Of a stretch of 38,974 nucleotides of DNA, positions 1 to 6,964 are shown piece by piece (positions within the stretch are counted from its first letter, which is position 1; every line of letters starts with the position of its first letter). Below the pieces are notes generated by a model. That model saw only the letters and a list, made by a program, of their open reading frames with translations. It was not told the origin of the DNA and made no database searches. Origin of the DNA: a virus; IMG/VR virus record IMGVR_UViG_3300048597_000681, positions 1-38,974 of that record. One strand, written 5' to 3'. Position numbers and translations under genes: made by a program.

Positions 1-192
1 ATGCCAGTCAACCTAAACAAGCTGCTGCAAAAGCAGCGGCAGAACGTAGTCGAGCAGGGAGCGCGCGCTTGTCAGCAGCAAATGAAGGCAGCTGCGAGCC
101 AGGATGACGCCCGGAGAAAGCTCCGCGAGGCAGCGTACAAATGGCAACGTGAGGTGTTAGGCGGGCCTCTAGTGGAGGGCCTCAATGGATGA
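1..192 (+). CDS. Small hypothetical protein, basic and helical
   Basis: The frame opens with ATG at the first base of the window and encodes 63 residues rich in Gln, Arg, Lys and Ala with no long hydrophobic stretch, so a short soluble helical protein is likely. It ends in TGA and overlaps the next gene by 8 bases, which suggests translational coupling. Because the window begins exactly at the ATG, no ribosome binding site can be checked and a longer N-terminus is possible. I do not recognise a family. Confidence 0.5.
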   Translation: MPVNLNKLLQKQRQNVVEQGARACQQQMKAAASQDDARRKLREAAYKWQREVLGGPLVEGLNG

Positions 193-469
193 ATTTGAGG
201 GGATCGACCTAACCGACGAAGAGCGTTTTTTGTACGAGGCAATCTGGGATCTTCGCGAGTGCAAATTTAACCACGCGACGGAAGTTGGAGACGATCAGGA
301 CGCATGGGAAATGACTGAGTTAGGTGCCAGTCGTGCCCTCGCGAGGATCAAGATCGTACTGCTCAGCAAGATCGCTCATCGCCTACCGGCACTGAATGAT
401 CACTGCGAAACATCGATCCAACTTCATTGGAAATACCTACAGGAGTCAGACCCCAAGCTAAAGGCTTAA
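185..469 (+). CDS. Hypothetical acidic helical protein
   Basis: This 94-residue frame starts with ATG inside the end of the upstream gene. Its N-terminus is strongly acidic (MDEFEGIDLTDEE) and the rest is predicted helical, with no membrane segment, Cys pairs or catalytic motif. It is the last gene before a long structured non-coding stretch, so it probably ends a transcription unit: a terminator-like stem with seven T residues follows at 582-667. Function unknown. Confidence 0.55.
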   Translation: MDEFEGIDLTDEERFLYEAIWDLRECKFNHATEVGDDQDAWEMTELGASRALARIKIVLLSKIAHRLPALNDHCETSIQLHWKYLQESDPKLKA

Positions 470-470
470 A

Positions 471-570
471 ACCTCAGCAGACTTCCATGGCCGCGAGACC
501 ATGGACGGGCCTCTACAAGGACGCTTCGCGTCCATGGTGAGCTTTAACCCCGCGACAAGTCTGCTGAGGT
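471..570. repeat. Large inverted repeat with nested hairpins
   Basis: Perfect 14-bp arms at 471-484 (acctcagcagactt) and 557-570 (aagtctgctgaggt) enclose 72 bases that hold further pairings: ggacgc/gcgtcc at 519-524/528-533, ccatggacg/cgtccatgg at 499-507/529-537, and ccatgg copies at 485 and 499. It could be a cruciform recombination or attachment substrate near the integrase, or a structured RNA at the end of the upstream transcript. The sequence does not decide between these. Confidence 0.6.
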
Positions 571-581
571 TCTTCTACAAA

Positions 582-667
582 CTCAGGCTAGGACGCCGCT
601 AACCGCGAGGCGCGGCACTTCTCCGCTCGCTGCGAAGAACTAACGTCACCCTGGCCCGAGTTTTTTT
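582..667 (+). terminator. Terminator-like stem followed by seven T
   Basis: Bases 582-592 (ctcaggctagg) pair with 650-660 (cctggcccgag), with one mismatch and one G-T pair, and TTTTTTT follows at 661-667. The long loop has further GC-rich self-complementarity around 594-616. It would stop transcripts from the two genes at 1-469 before the integrase unit begins. The large loop is unusual for a rho-independent terminator. Confidence 0.45.
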
Positions 668-679
668 GCTGCGCTGATG

Positions 680-707
680 TTGACAAACACCCCTCCGGGT
701 GTATCGT
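680..707 (+). promoter_or_regulatory. Candidate promoter with operator-like palindrome
   Basis: TTGACA at 680-685 is followed after 16 bases by TATCGT at 702-707 (four of six matches to TATAAT). The spacer holds the inverted repeat ACACCC-ctcc-GGGTGT at 687-702, which overlaps the -10 position as a repressor operator would. It lies about 380 bases upstream of the integrase start and points towards it. Promoter rules for the real host are unknown, so this rests only on a sigma-70-type match. Confidence 0.4.
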
Positions 708-1084
708 GTGGGCGTCGTTTGATTAAAGCTCACCTGCCCCCGCTCTCACGCCCGCGATCTTCTTTGGGCGCGTCTGGGTTGAGGCTCGTGAGACCCCGAA
801 AGTTTTGCGAGCCGGCCTGTTTCTGAGCTTTCAGGCAACGACCGGCCCTGATTGTGCCCGAGGCTGCGACCGTCATGGCGCCGCCGATAGCGCATTTACA
901 CCGCGCTATCGGTGCGCCTTGATGGTCCGCAAAATTGCGCACAACCGCAGTAGACAATGACCGGTGGTGCAAGGACTCTAGGACCGGCACCGCCGCACTC
1001 AGGATGTCGGCATGATGCGCCAGTGGAACGAACGGTGGGCAATCCTGAGTACCGGTGGAGATTCTCACCACTGGAGTTTGGGCA
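708..1084. other. Non-coding leader with strong hairpin at 877-918
   Basis: I find no convincing gene here; open frames on both strands are short and lack good starts. The main structure is a hairpin: ccgatagcgc (884-893) pairs perfectly with gcgctatcgg (903-912), and ggcgc (877-881) with gcgcc (914-918), giving about 16 bp with a single bulge and a 9-base loop. No T tract follows it, so it is not a standard terminator. Attachment-site arms, a leader RNA or an integrase regulatory site are all possible. Confidence 0.5.
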
Positions 1085-2026
1085 ATGATCTGTTTTGCTT
1101 CTCTTCCGTTGGTCCAGTTGATCGAGCGGTATCGCAACTACAAGTTGGAATGCGGCGTGGGGGCAGCCGAGCAGCTGCAAGTCACCGCGCGACTGTACGG
1201 CAAATACTTGCAGCAATTGGCGACCGTCGACGATTTGAACAAAGAAAGCATCGCCAAGTTTTTGCGCTGGTTGCTGAACGAGGGACGCAGCCCAGGTACG
1301 GTCAAAAGCAAGCGGCAGCACTTGCGGCAGCTGTGGAGATTTGCACGGCAGCTGCGCTTGGCCGACAAGGTGCCGCGTCAGTTGCCAGAGATACGCGACC
1401 CGGAAGGCGAGCCGGTTTCCTGGGAGCCCGAGCAATTGGAGCAACTGCTGCCGCTGGCCCGTTCGTGGAAGCGGCAGCGTGCCAGCAAGGCGAACAGGTG
1501 GTGGTCGGGCCGCTGGATGGAATGCCTGTTGCTGGTGCTATACGAAACGGGCGAGCGCATCGGTGCGCTACGCAAATTGAAACGGACCTCTTTCGTGCGC
1601 GAGACGGGATCGCTGTACGTACCGTGCACGGCGCGGAAGGCCAAACGAAAAACGCGACACTATGCGTTGCGGCCAACAACGGCGGCCCTACTGTCGTCGC
1701 TGCTCGACGAAGTCCCAGAAGCGGAGTGCGAGTTGCTGTTTCCGTACTTGGGGGAAACCAAGTCACTGCGCAAGATCCTGACCGACGTGTTGCTGCAGGC
1801 AGGTTTGCCGGCGGATCGATCAAGCAAGTTTCACCGCTTCCGTCGGACGCATGGAACGCTGATTGCGGTGGCAACCGACGAAGAGGCGGCGCGCAAAGCG
1901 CTGGGGCACAGCTCCGCCAAAACGACCGCGCGGTATGTCAACCGCAAAGCACTGCCGCCAAGTCGCTGGTGCGACGTGCTGCCTCGCCTCAATTACGGCG
2001 ACGCGCGGCAAAAAGAACTCTTCTAG
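1085..2026 (+). CDS. int: Tyrosine recombinase (phage integrase)
   Basis: This enzyme would integrate and excise the phage genome by strand exchange between attP and attB. The 313-residue protein has an N-terminal core-binding helical domain (about 8-100) and a C-terminal catalytic domain. Visible catalytic residues are Arg158 in TGERIGAL, His250 and Arg253 in HRFR, His275 in LGHSS and the nucleophile Tyr284 in ARYVN. I chose ATG 1085 because GGAG lies at 1073-1076, 8 bases upstream; an in-frame GTG at 1055 would add ten residues. The length suits a simple recombinase without an arm-binding domain. It shares the strand of all other genes, and no excisionase or repressor is recognisable nearby. 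Confidence 0.93.
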   Translation: MICFASLPLVQLIERYRNYKLECGVGAAEQLQVTARLYGKYLQQLATVDDLNKESIAKFLRWLLNEGRSPGTVKSKRQHLRQLWRFARQLRLADKVPRQLPEIRDPEGEPVSWEPEQLEQLLPLARSWKRQRASKANRWWSGRWMECLLLVLYETGERIGALRKLKRTSFVRETGSLYVPCTARKAKRKTRHYALRPTTAALLSSLLDEVPEAECELLFPYLGETKSLRKILTDVLLQAGLPADRSSKFHRFRRTHGTLIAVATDEEAARKALGHSSAKTTARYVNRKALPPSRWCDVLPRLNYGDARQKELF

Positions 2027-2119
2027 CGAACAACCGGCGTTGGGCGTGCCCTTCTAGGATGGGCCACATTCTTCCTCGGCCGCCCGCGCCGGTTCCCGCT
2101 CTCTTTTCCAGAACCACGA

Positions 2120-2136
2120 ACGTGCGGTTCGCACGT
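2120..2136. repeat. Small perfect hairpin downstream of integrase
   Basis: acgtgcg (2120-2126) pairs with cgcacgt (2130-2136) around a three-base loop. It lies between the integrase stop and the terminator at 2162-2218 with no T tract of its own. It may be an operator, a recombination-site element or RNA structure. Confidence 0.4.
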
Positions 2137-2161
2137 GCGCTGACCTCATGCTTGGCGATCC

Positions 2162-2218
2162 AATGCCTGGCGGGGCGTCGCACGGCAGTGCTCGGCACTG
2201 CAAGCCAAGGCATTTTTT
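2162..2218 (+). terminator. Rho-independent terminator after integrase
   Basis: A long stem pairs aatgcctggc at 2162-2171 with gccaaggcatt at 2203-2213 (one bulge). It encloses a perfect inner hairpin, gcagtgc (2185-2191) with gcactgc (2195-2201) around a TCG loop. A T tract runs to 2218. It sits 136 bases after the integrase stop and only 14 bases before the next gene, so it separates the integrase transcript from the early operon or acts as a readthrough/antitermination point. Confidence 0.7.
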
Positions 2219-2232
2219 AACTGAGAAAACCA

Positions 2233-2847
2233 ATGGCCACTATTCAAGTTAAGGTCGAAGGCGCAACGCCTCTGCTGCTGAATCGGTATACCGATGGCGC
2301 CGCTTTGAAAGCATCCGGTGGCGGTGCCGCCATCAGCGTGGGAGACAAGGGCACGCCCCGCGAACAGGCGGAAGCGAAGCTGTATGTCGGTGCGTCAGGC
2401 GGACTGGTGATTCCCCAGCCGAACGTCTTCCGATGCCTGATCGATGCCGGCGTGTTTTTCAAAATCGGGCGGACCAAGGTCACCACTCAGAAAACGTCGC
2501 TGATCCCTGCGTGCGTGGAGATACCTGTCGTAGAGGTGCCTTTGCACCATCAAGAGCCGTGGACCGTGGACACCAGGGCAGTGCGGATACCCAGCACCGG
2601 CGGCCGCATTCTATGCCACCGTCCCAGCTTCAACGATTGGGCGTTGAAGTTTGAGCTGGAGGTGGATGAGAGCCTAATGCCAGTCAAGTTGCTGCGCGAG
2701 ATCCTCGACGCGGCCGGCAAGCGAATCGGTCTGGGTGACTTCCGGCCGGCGTGCAAAGGACCGTTCGGAAAATTCGTGGTCACCCGCTGGGTTGTAGAGA
2801 ACGCAGCCCGAGGCATGCAGCCAGTGCTGCAGGGAGCCTCGCAATGA
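2233..2847 (+). CDS. Phage protein with RAMP/Cas7-like layout
   Basis: The 204-residue protein follows a pattern reminiscent of RAMP (RRM-fold) proteins. It has an N-terminal strand with ATPLLLN (11-17), a GLVIPQPNVFRCLIDAG segment (57-73) like the IPGSSLRGALR motif, an Arg-containing strand pair (115-145), and a glycine-rich loop IGLGDFRP...GPFGKF (165-181) near the C-terminus. No CRISPR genes or arrays are present, so a stand-alone phage nucleic-acid-binding role is the inference. It opens the early region directly after the integrase terminator. The Shine-Dalgarno is weak (gag at about 2224). The family assignment is by pattern only. Confidence 0.6.
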   Translation: MATIQVKVEGATPLLLNRYTDGAALKASGGGAAISVGDKGTPREQAEAKLYVGASGGLVIPQPNVFRCLIDAGVFFKIGRTKVTTQKTSLIPACVEIPVVEVPLHHQEPWTVDTRAVRIPSTGGRILCHRPSFNDWALKFELEVDESLMPVKLLREILDAAGKRIGLGDFRPACKGPFGKFVVTRWVVENAARGMQPVLQGASQ

Positions 2848-2865
2848 TAGCTACAGGAAGAAGCC

Positions 2866-3198
2866 ATGAACGCGCGTCGTCGCCGTCTTTTGATAAAGCG
2901 GTCCGGGGAACTGCTGACCGAGAGGTTTCGGTTGTGGGCCAAAGAGACGGAGATCAAGGCGGCCCTTATGGAATGCCAATGGAAGTTCGAATGCTGCCTG
3001 TGCGAGTTGGAGCCGCACGCCGTGCTGAGCGATCACCCGGACGTTCCGATAGGTGGGAAAAGCTTCTCTCGGCGACAAAGAAAATCTTTGGAGAATGCAG
3101 CGGCGACCTGCGGGGGCTACAGAACGCAGATTCGCGAGATTCACCAGCGTCTACTGCGTGCAATCGCGGCGGCGGATCAGCAGTTGAGCAGCGACTGA
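2866..3198 (+). CDS. Hypothetical basic protein with Cys pair
   Basis: This 110-residue protein starts at ATG 2866 just after aggaag at 2855-2860. It is very basic at the N-terminus (MNARRRRLLIKR) and contains ECCLCE around residue 42, a possible metal- or disulfide-forming cluster, followed by a helical C-terminal half. It lies 18 bases after the RAMP-like gene and is probably co-transcribed with it. Family not recognised. Confidence 0.55.
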   Translation: MNARRRRLLIKRSGELLTERFRLWAKETEIKAALMECQWKFECCLCELEPHAVLSDHPDVPIGGKSFSRRQRKSLENAAATCGGYRTQIREIHQRLLRAIAAADQQLSSD

Positions 3199-3437
3199 CG
3201 CACCGAAACATGGACGTGGCCCAGGGAGGGGAGTGGGTCACAAGGATGGTGTTCTCTTCTCGCGCGTGCTGGGTGGCACCCCCAACTGTGTCACCAGCAG
3301 TCCGCCCCCAGCGCGCGCGATCTCTTTACCGAATGTTCCAACGTGCCGGGTCGGCGCCGCTTGCCCCGCGAGGCATCCCCACGCCTCGCTTTTAGACGCC
3401 GATCCGGCTCTTTCTTTTTCACTGGAGGTTTGAACTG
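3199..3437 (+). promoter_or_regulatory. Intergenic region with double stem-loop and T-rich tail
   Basis: I see no gene in these 239 bases. A 12-bp stem, gccgggtcggcg (3345-3356) with cgccgatccggc (3397-3408, one G-T pair), encloses a second hairpin gcgaggc/gcctcgc (3368-3374/3383-3389). It is followed by ctctttctttttc. It looks like a terminator, yet the strong Shine-Dalgarno tggagg at 3423-3428 follows within eight bases. It therefore punctuates transcription or structures the 5' leader of the gene at 3438. Confidence 0.5.
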
Positions 3438-3764
3438 ATGACGACGGAAGAAAACCAAGCCGCTAAACCCGGCATGAGCGTGGAAGAGTTTCAAGCGGAG
3501 CATGCCCGTTTGCAGCACGCTGTGCAGTCGGGAATTGCCATTGAGCTCGAACGCGGTTCGCAGTGCGCCACGCCCAAACATTTGCGGGTGGGACTGTGCA
3601 CGGCGCTCGCTGATCACGGGAGCCTGTGCCGGCTGCTGGTCAGCAAGGGTCTGATCACCGAACAGGAGCTGCACGAGGCGCTGATCGAAGGGATGACCGA
3701 CGAGGTCAAGTTGGCCGAAGCCCGCTTGAGCGCTGAGTTTGGCATCACCATCACATTGGGTTGA
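3438..3764 (+). CDS. Hypothetical early protein, helical
   Basis: A good Shine-Dalgarno (ggagg at 3424-3428) supports ATG 3438. The 108 residues are mostly helical and acidic, with an N-terminal coiled-coil-like stretch (MSVEEFQAEHARLQHAV) and a central SKGLITEQELHEALIEG segment that resembles a short winged-helix or EF-type helix pair; this is weak. There are no Cys clusters or membrane spans. It heads a run of tightly packed genes reaching the methyltransferase. Function unknown. Confidence 0.6.
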   Translation: MTTEENQAAKPGMSVEEFQAEHARLQHAVQSGIAIELERGSQCATPKHLRVGLCTALADHGSLCRLLVSKGLITEQELHEALIEGMTDEVKLAEARLSAEFGITITLG

Positions 3765-3781
3765 GCGGAAAAGGTCCAGCC

Positions 3782-4138
3782 GTGAGCCGGCAGACGGTCA
3801 AGCAACTGCAAAACTACTGCCGGCCGCGGCGGTGCCCCAAGTGCTGTCAACTGGTGCGCATCTGGCCCTGCGTGGCCTGCAATTGCGGAGTGGTGCGCCG
3901 GGCGATGCCGGTGGGGCACGATGAGCGCTTCGAGATCCCGATTCAAGAGCTGTCGCTGACGTCGAACGTGCGCGATCGGCTGGAGCATCGGGGTTATCTG
4001 CTGGTGGGTCATTTGCTGATGGTCGCCCCGGACGAGCTGGAGACGACGCCCGGCCTGGGCCGGACCGTGCTCGACCAGGTCCGCGCGGCGCTGGCGGAGC
4101 TGGGGTTTGGAAAGCAGGTGCAACGTGCCGCCGGGTAA
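3782..4138 (+). CDS. Zinc-motif protein with RNA polymerase alpha-CTD-like domain
   Basis: GTG 3782 has aagg 7 bases upstream and gives 118 residues; an upstream TTG at 3761 is possible. The N-terminal third holds seven Cys (13, 18, 21, 22, 30, 33, 35), suggesting zinc binding. Residues 52-109 match the helix-hairpin-helix C-terminal domain of the RNA polymerase alpha subunit: IQELSLTSNVRDRL, VGHLL, LETTPGLG and a final AALAELGF helix. By alignment to the E. coli domain, the DNA-contact Arg265 becomes Asn and Asn268 becomes Asp, while the Gly of the NLGKKS turn is kept. It may act on host transcription by mimicking alpha-CTD, or simply bind DNA. A generic HhH protein is the alternative. Confidence 0.7.
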   Translation: MSRQTVKQLQNYCRPRRCPKCCQLVRIWPCVACNCGVVRRAMPVGHDERFEIPIQELSLTSNVRDRLEHRGYLLVGHLLMVAPDELETTPGLGRTVLDQVRAALAELGFGKQVQRAAG

Positions 4139-4331
4139 GTGGGTGTGGGTGATCGAGTATTGGCCGGCGGAGGTGAAGATCGGCACGCGCAGCCTGATCA
4201 ACCTCAAACGGGATGTGTTGGAGACCGTGGCCGAAGGGGAGCTGCGGTTGCAATTGATCGGGGAGAGTGGCGGTTACGTCTGGTTCTACGGCAAACAGCG
4301 CCACTACACGGTGGACATCAACGCAGCGTGA
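4125..4331 (+). CDS. Small hypothetical beta-rich protein
   Basis: GTG 4125 (agg about 6 bases upstream) yields a 68-residue protein overlapping the end of the alpha-CTD-like gene by 14 bases. It is rich in aromatic residues and alternating strand patterns (KWVWVIEYW, GGYVWFYGK). No Cys clusters or membrane span are visible. The overlap suggests translational coupling. It precedes the methyltransferase by 13 bases. Function unknown. Confidence 0.5.
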   Translation: MPPGKWVWVIEYWPAEVKIGTRSLINLKRDVLETVAEGELRLQLIGESGGYVWFYGKQRHYTVDINAA

Positions 4332-4344
4332 GAGGGTTGGGGCG

Positions 4345-5307
4345 ATGGATAAAATTCGAGCCGTCGATTTCTGTTGCGGTGCCGGCGGATGGGCGGTGGC
4401 TGCGCGAGGGCTGCCAATCGAGTTCGTCGCCGTCGCGGATCGGGCGGCAGACTGCATGGAGACCTGGCGGATCAATCACCAAGCCGACCACCCCAAAGCG
4501 ATGCGGTTCCTGGGTGATCTGTCGATTCGCGACAACGTCGATTTGATTCTGCATCACTCCACGCCTGTAGACCTGGTGCTGGGTGGCATTCCCTGCGAAC
4601 AGGTTTCCACGGCACGGGGCCAAGGTGGCAACGGCGTCGCGCAAGGGGACGAGTTGGCGCAGTGGCATTCGCTGATCGATCACACGATTCGATTCGTGCG
4701 CGACAGCGGGGCCCGGTGGTGGGCGATCGAGGATGTGATCCAGGTCGAGAAGCACCTGCCGCTGCCGCTCGAGCTGGGGAACATTCCCAGCGTTCGTATC
4801 AACGCGGCCCATTTTGGCCCGCAGCGCAGGCATCGCACGTTTTTAGGAAAATTTCCACGGCCGAAGCCGATCTATCGCGACGGTGAATGCACGATCGCGG
4901 ACCTGATTGAAGAGGGGCCACATCGCACGGTCCCCAATGAAGAGTCCTTCACGCGCCAGGGGATTCGCGGAAGAAACACCGGCCGAGTCGACAACGACAA
5001 AGTGCGCGTGCTGCCGCTCGACGATGCGGCCCCGACGATCTTGGGGTCGCTCGACAACGGCAGCCGCCAGCGCCGCGCCTTCACGATCGCACAGCCCGAC
5101 GGTCGTGTGCGATTGATGACCTGGCGTGAGGCGGCACGCATCCAAGGATTCCCGCGAGATTTCCTGTTCGCCGGCAGCGAGCTGCGCACGCACAAGATGG
5201 TCGGCCAAGCCATCCCAATCTACGTGGGCCGCGCGATCCTGGAGGGCGTCGTTCGCCAATGGGAATCGCAGCGCACCAAACAGTTGTCAGCAGCAACGGA
5301 GGCATAG
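4345..5307 (+). CDS. C5-cytosine DNA methyltransferase
   Basis: The 320-residue protein carries the ordered motifs of DNA (cytosine-5) methyltransferases. These are motif I FCCGAGG (9-15, SAM binding), motif IV GGIPCEQVS with catalytic Cys84, motif VI AIEDV (127-131, with Glu129 but Asp in place of the usual Asn), motif VIII GPQRRHR (158-164), motif IX around RVLPLDDAAPTI and motif X VGQAIP (286-291). The target-recognition region between VIII and IX is short. No restriction enzyme partner is nearby, so self-protection against host restriction is most likely. ATG 4345 is preferred over starts inside the preceding gene. Confidence 0.9.
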   Translation: MDKIRAVDFCCGAGGWAVAARGLPIEFVAVADRAADCMETWRINHQADHPKAMRFLGDLSIRDNVDLILHHSTPVDLVLGGIPCEQVSTARGQGGNGVAQGDELAQWHSLIDHTIRFVRDSGARWWAIEDVIQVEKHLPLPLELGNIPSVRINAAHFGPQRRHRTFLGKFPRPKPIYRDGECTIADLIEEGPHRTVPNEESFTRQGIRGRNTGRVDNDKVRVLPLDDAAPTILGSLDNGSRQRRAFTIAQPDGRVRLMTWREAARIQGFPRDFLFAGSELRTHKMVGQAIPIYVGRAILEGVVRQWESQRTKQLSAATEA

Positions 5308-5311
5308 AGCC

Positions 5312-5686
5312 ATGGCATTGTTGAAATTCAACGTCGCCGCATTGAAGGACTTTGACGGGGGCCGGTTGGCGGCGGCGATCGAGCAGGAGTTGGAACGGGC
5401 GGCCAAGGATTGCATTGACCGGCCCGGTGAGAAGAAGGCCCGCAAGGTCGAGCTGACGTTCAACCTGAAACCGGTGGACGTCGACAAGACGGGCGTGGCG
5501 GAAAGCGTGTCGTTCCGCTTCACCATTCGGCTCAAGACACCCGTGCGGGAGTCGATCGACTACAGCATGGCGCTCAAGCAAAACGGGACCATGGCGTTTA
5601 GCGAACATAGCCCGCGGAATCATCGGCAAGGGACGTTCGATGCCCTGGATGACGCGGACCAAACGAAGGAAGGGAACGACGACTGA
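5312..5686 (+). CDS. Hypothetical early phage protein
   Basis: ATG 5312 is preceded by ggagg (about 5298-5302) and yields 124 residues. The sequence alternates helices (FDGGRLAAAIEQELERAAKD) and strands (RKVELTFNLKPV, ESVSFRFTIRL) with a charged tail. It sits 5 bases after the methyltransferase stop, and its last base is the first base of the next ATG, so the two are coupled. It resembles small phage proteins of the replication/recombination region, but I cannot name a family. Confidence 0.65.
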   Translation: MALLKFNVAALKDFDGGRLAAAIEQELERAAKDCIDRPGEKKARKVELTFNLKPVDVDKTGVAESVSFRFTIRLKTPVRESIDYSMALKQNGTMAFSEHSPRNHRQGTFDALDDADQTKEGNDD

Positions 5687-6513
5687 TGGACCTTACCAGT
5701 GCCGCGATCGACCGACTGCAAAAACTGTTTCACGATGGCCAGCGCCTCCACAGCGTGGAGGGGATCGCCAGCCAGCGGTTCTACATGGGGCCCGAGGGAA
5801 CCCTGGTGACGGTGGAGCTGCCGCCCCCCGATCGCAAGTGGAAAGCCGGCAGCCTGGACACGCTGTTGACCATCGCCGCCGAAGAGATCGCCGACCTCAG
5901 CGAGATCAACAGCGAGGAAGTCCTGCAGCAGACCAAGCCGGCGATCTGGTATTCGCCCGAGCGGGTGATCTTCCTGTTTGGGCGTGACGACAGCCGCGAG
6001 CAGGTGACGTTCGATTTGCAGCAGTCGCTGGCCTTCCGAGTGATCGACCAGTTGGCCGAGTCGTGCAAAGGCTTCCGGCAGATCGATTTGATCCGGCTGA
6101 TCCGCCGCGAGCTGCGGTTGGTCACCGGGTTGGACGAGCTGCTGACGTCGGTACGGTCGCTGCGGTTCCGCACCGATTCGGACGTCGATCGACAGAACAG
6201 CACGTTGGGCAAGTCGATCGAATCGGCGGCGTCAGGAACGACCAACCTGCCCGAGAGTGTGCCGATCAAGCTGGAGGCGTTCACCAATCTGCCCGAGATT
6301 GGGTTTGCTCCCTTGGCTTTGGACCTGATGGTCGAGCCCGACGCGGAAAGCCAGCAGATTGGGTTGATGATCGCGGGCGACCAGTTGGAGCGTGAGACCC
6401 AAGGGACGCTCAAGCGGCTGCGCGACTTCATTGTCGACGAGCTCGTCGCGCGGTGCAGCAAGAGCAAGGACAACATCACCGATTACTGCGGCGTGTACCA
6501 GGGGAATCGCTGA
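5686..6513 (+). CDS. Conserved early phage protein, possibly DUF2303-like
   Basis: A 275-residue soluble protein begins at the ATG overlapping the stop of its neighbour and ends in a TGATG overlap with the next gene. The N-terminal half has strands and helices (SQRFYMGPEGTLVTVEL, FDLQQSLAFRVIDQLAE). The C-terminal half has a pattern of strand-rich blocks followed by an acidic helix. The size and position next to a short partner gene are like the DUF2303 (YfdQ) phage family, but the match is weak. No nuclease or ATPase motifs are visible. Confidence 0.6.
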   Translation: MDLTSAAIDRLQKLFHDGQRLHSVEGIASQRFYMGPEGTLVTVELPPPDRKWKAGSLDTLLTIAAEEIADLSEINSEEVLQQTKPAIWYSPERVIFLFGRDDSREQVTFDLQQSLAFRVIDQLAESCKGFRQIDLIRLIRRELRLVTGLDELLTSVRSLRFRTDSDVDRQNSTLGKSIESAASGTTNLPESVPIKLEAFTNLPEIGFAPLALDLMVEPDAESQQIGLMIAGDQLERETQGTLKRLRDFIVDELVARCSKSKDNITDYCGVYQGNR

Positions 6514-6740
6514 TGACGCGGCAGCAACGCTTAGACGAGAGCCGGCCGCCGGCGTGGAGCGAATCGAAGGCCGATGCCTTTGTGAACTCCGCGCTGGCGG
6601 TCGCGGCCGAGCTGGTGGGACAGCGACTTTTGAGCCAGGCCGACAAGAGCCTGGTCAGCAGCCATCTGACGCGGGTGCTGGTGATCTATCAACAGTCGCG
6701 GCCAATCGAAATGGAGCACGGGCCATGCTGCTACAGATAG
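6513..6740 (+). CDS. Small hypothetical helical protein
   Basis: ATG 6513 overlaps the preceding stop (TGATG), and the frame encodes 75 residues of mainly helical sequence (AFVNSALAVAAELVGQRLL) without a membrane span. It overlaps the next membrane protein gene by 16 bases. Translational coupling with both neighbours is likely. Function unknown. Confidence 0.5.
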   Translation: MTRQQRLDESRPPAWSESKADAFVNSALAVAAELVGQRLLSQADKSLVSSHLTRVLVIYQQSRPIEMEHGPCCYR

Positions 6741-6964
6741 GGAGCTGGGGATTGACCTGGTTTGTGGCGGGGTTCAGCGCGGCGGCCGGCGTGGCCACGT
6801 TGATCGCGATCGTGCAGGCGGGGTTCTACGTGTGCGAGCAAATCTGGCCAGCCGAGCCGGAAGGTGACAAGCCGTGCCGGTTCTGCCTGCAAGATGAAAC
6901 GGAGCGGCGACCCATCGTGGTGTCGATCAGTGGCGTGCCACCAAAGGACCGCGTGAGGCGATGA
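6725..6964 (+). CDS. Small membrane protein with Cys pair
   Basis: This 79-residue protein has one hydrophobic segment (about residues 8-34: LTWFVAGFSAAAGVATLIAI and on) followed by a polar tail with CRFC at about 51-54, which could bind a metal. The start ATG 6725 lies within the previous gene and its stop overlaps the next start (ATGA at 6961-6964). A single-pass protein with a cytoplasmic or periplasmic tail is inferred; role unknown. Confidence 0.5.
   Translation: MLLQIGSWGLTWFVAGFSAAAGVATLIAIVQAGFYVCEQIWPAEPEGDKPCRFCLQDETERRPIVVSISGVPPKDRVRR

Noticed and set aside
1055-1084. GTG 1055 as integrase start
   Set aside because: ATG 1085 has GGAG eight bases upstream; the extra ten residues add nothing recognisable.
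1012-2220. 402-residue frame overlapping the integrase
   Set aside because: It is Arg/Ala/Gly-rich without motifs, and it runs through the terminator at 2162-2218; the integrase frame holds all catalytic residues.
3761-3781. TTG 3761 as start of the alpha-CTD-like gene
   Set aside because: GTG 3782 has a better placed aagg and leaves the domains intact.
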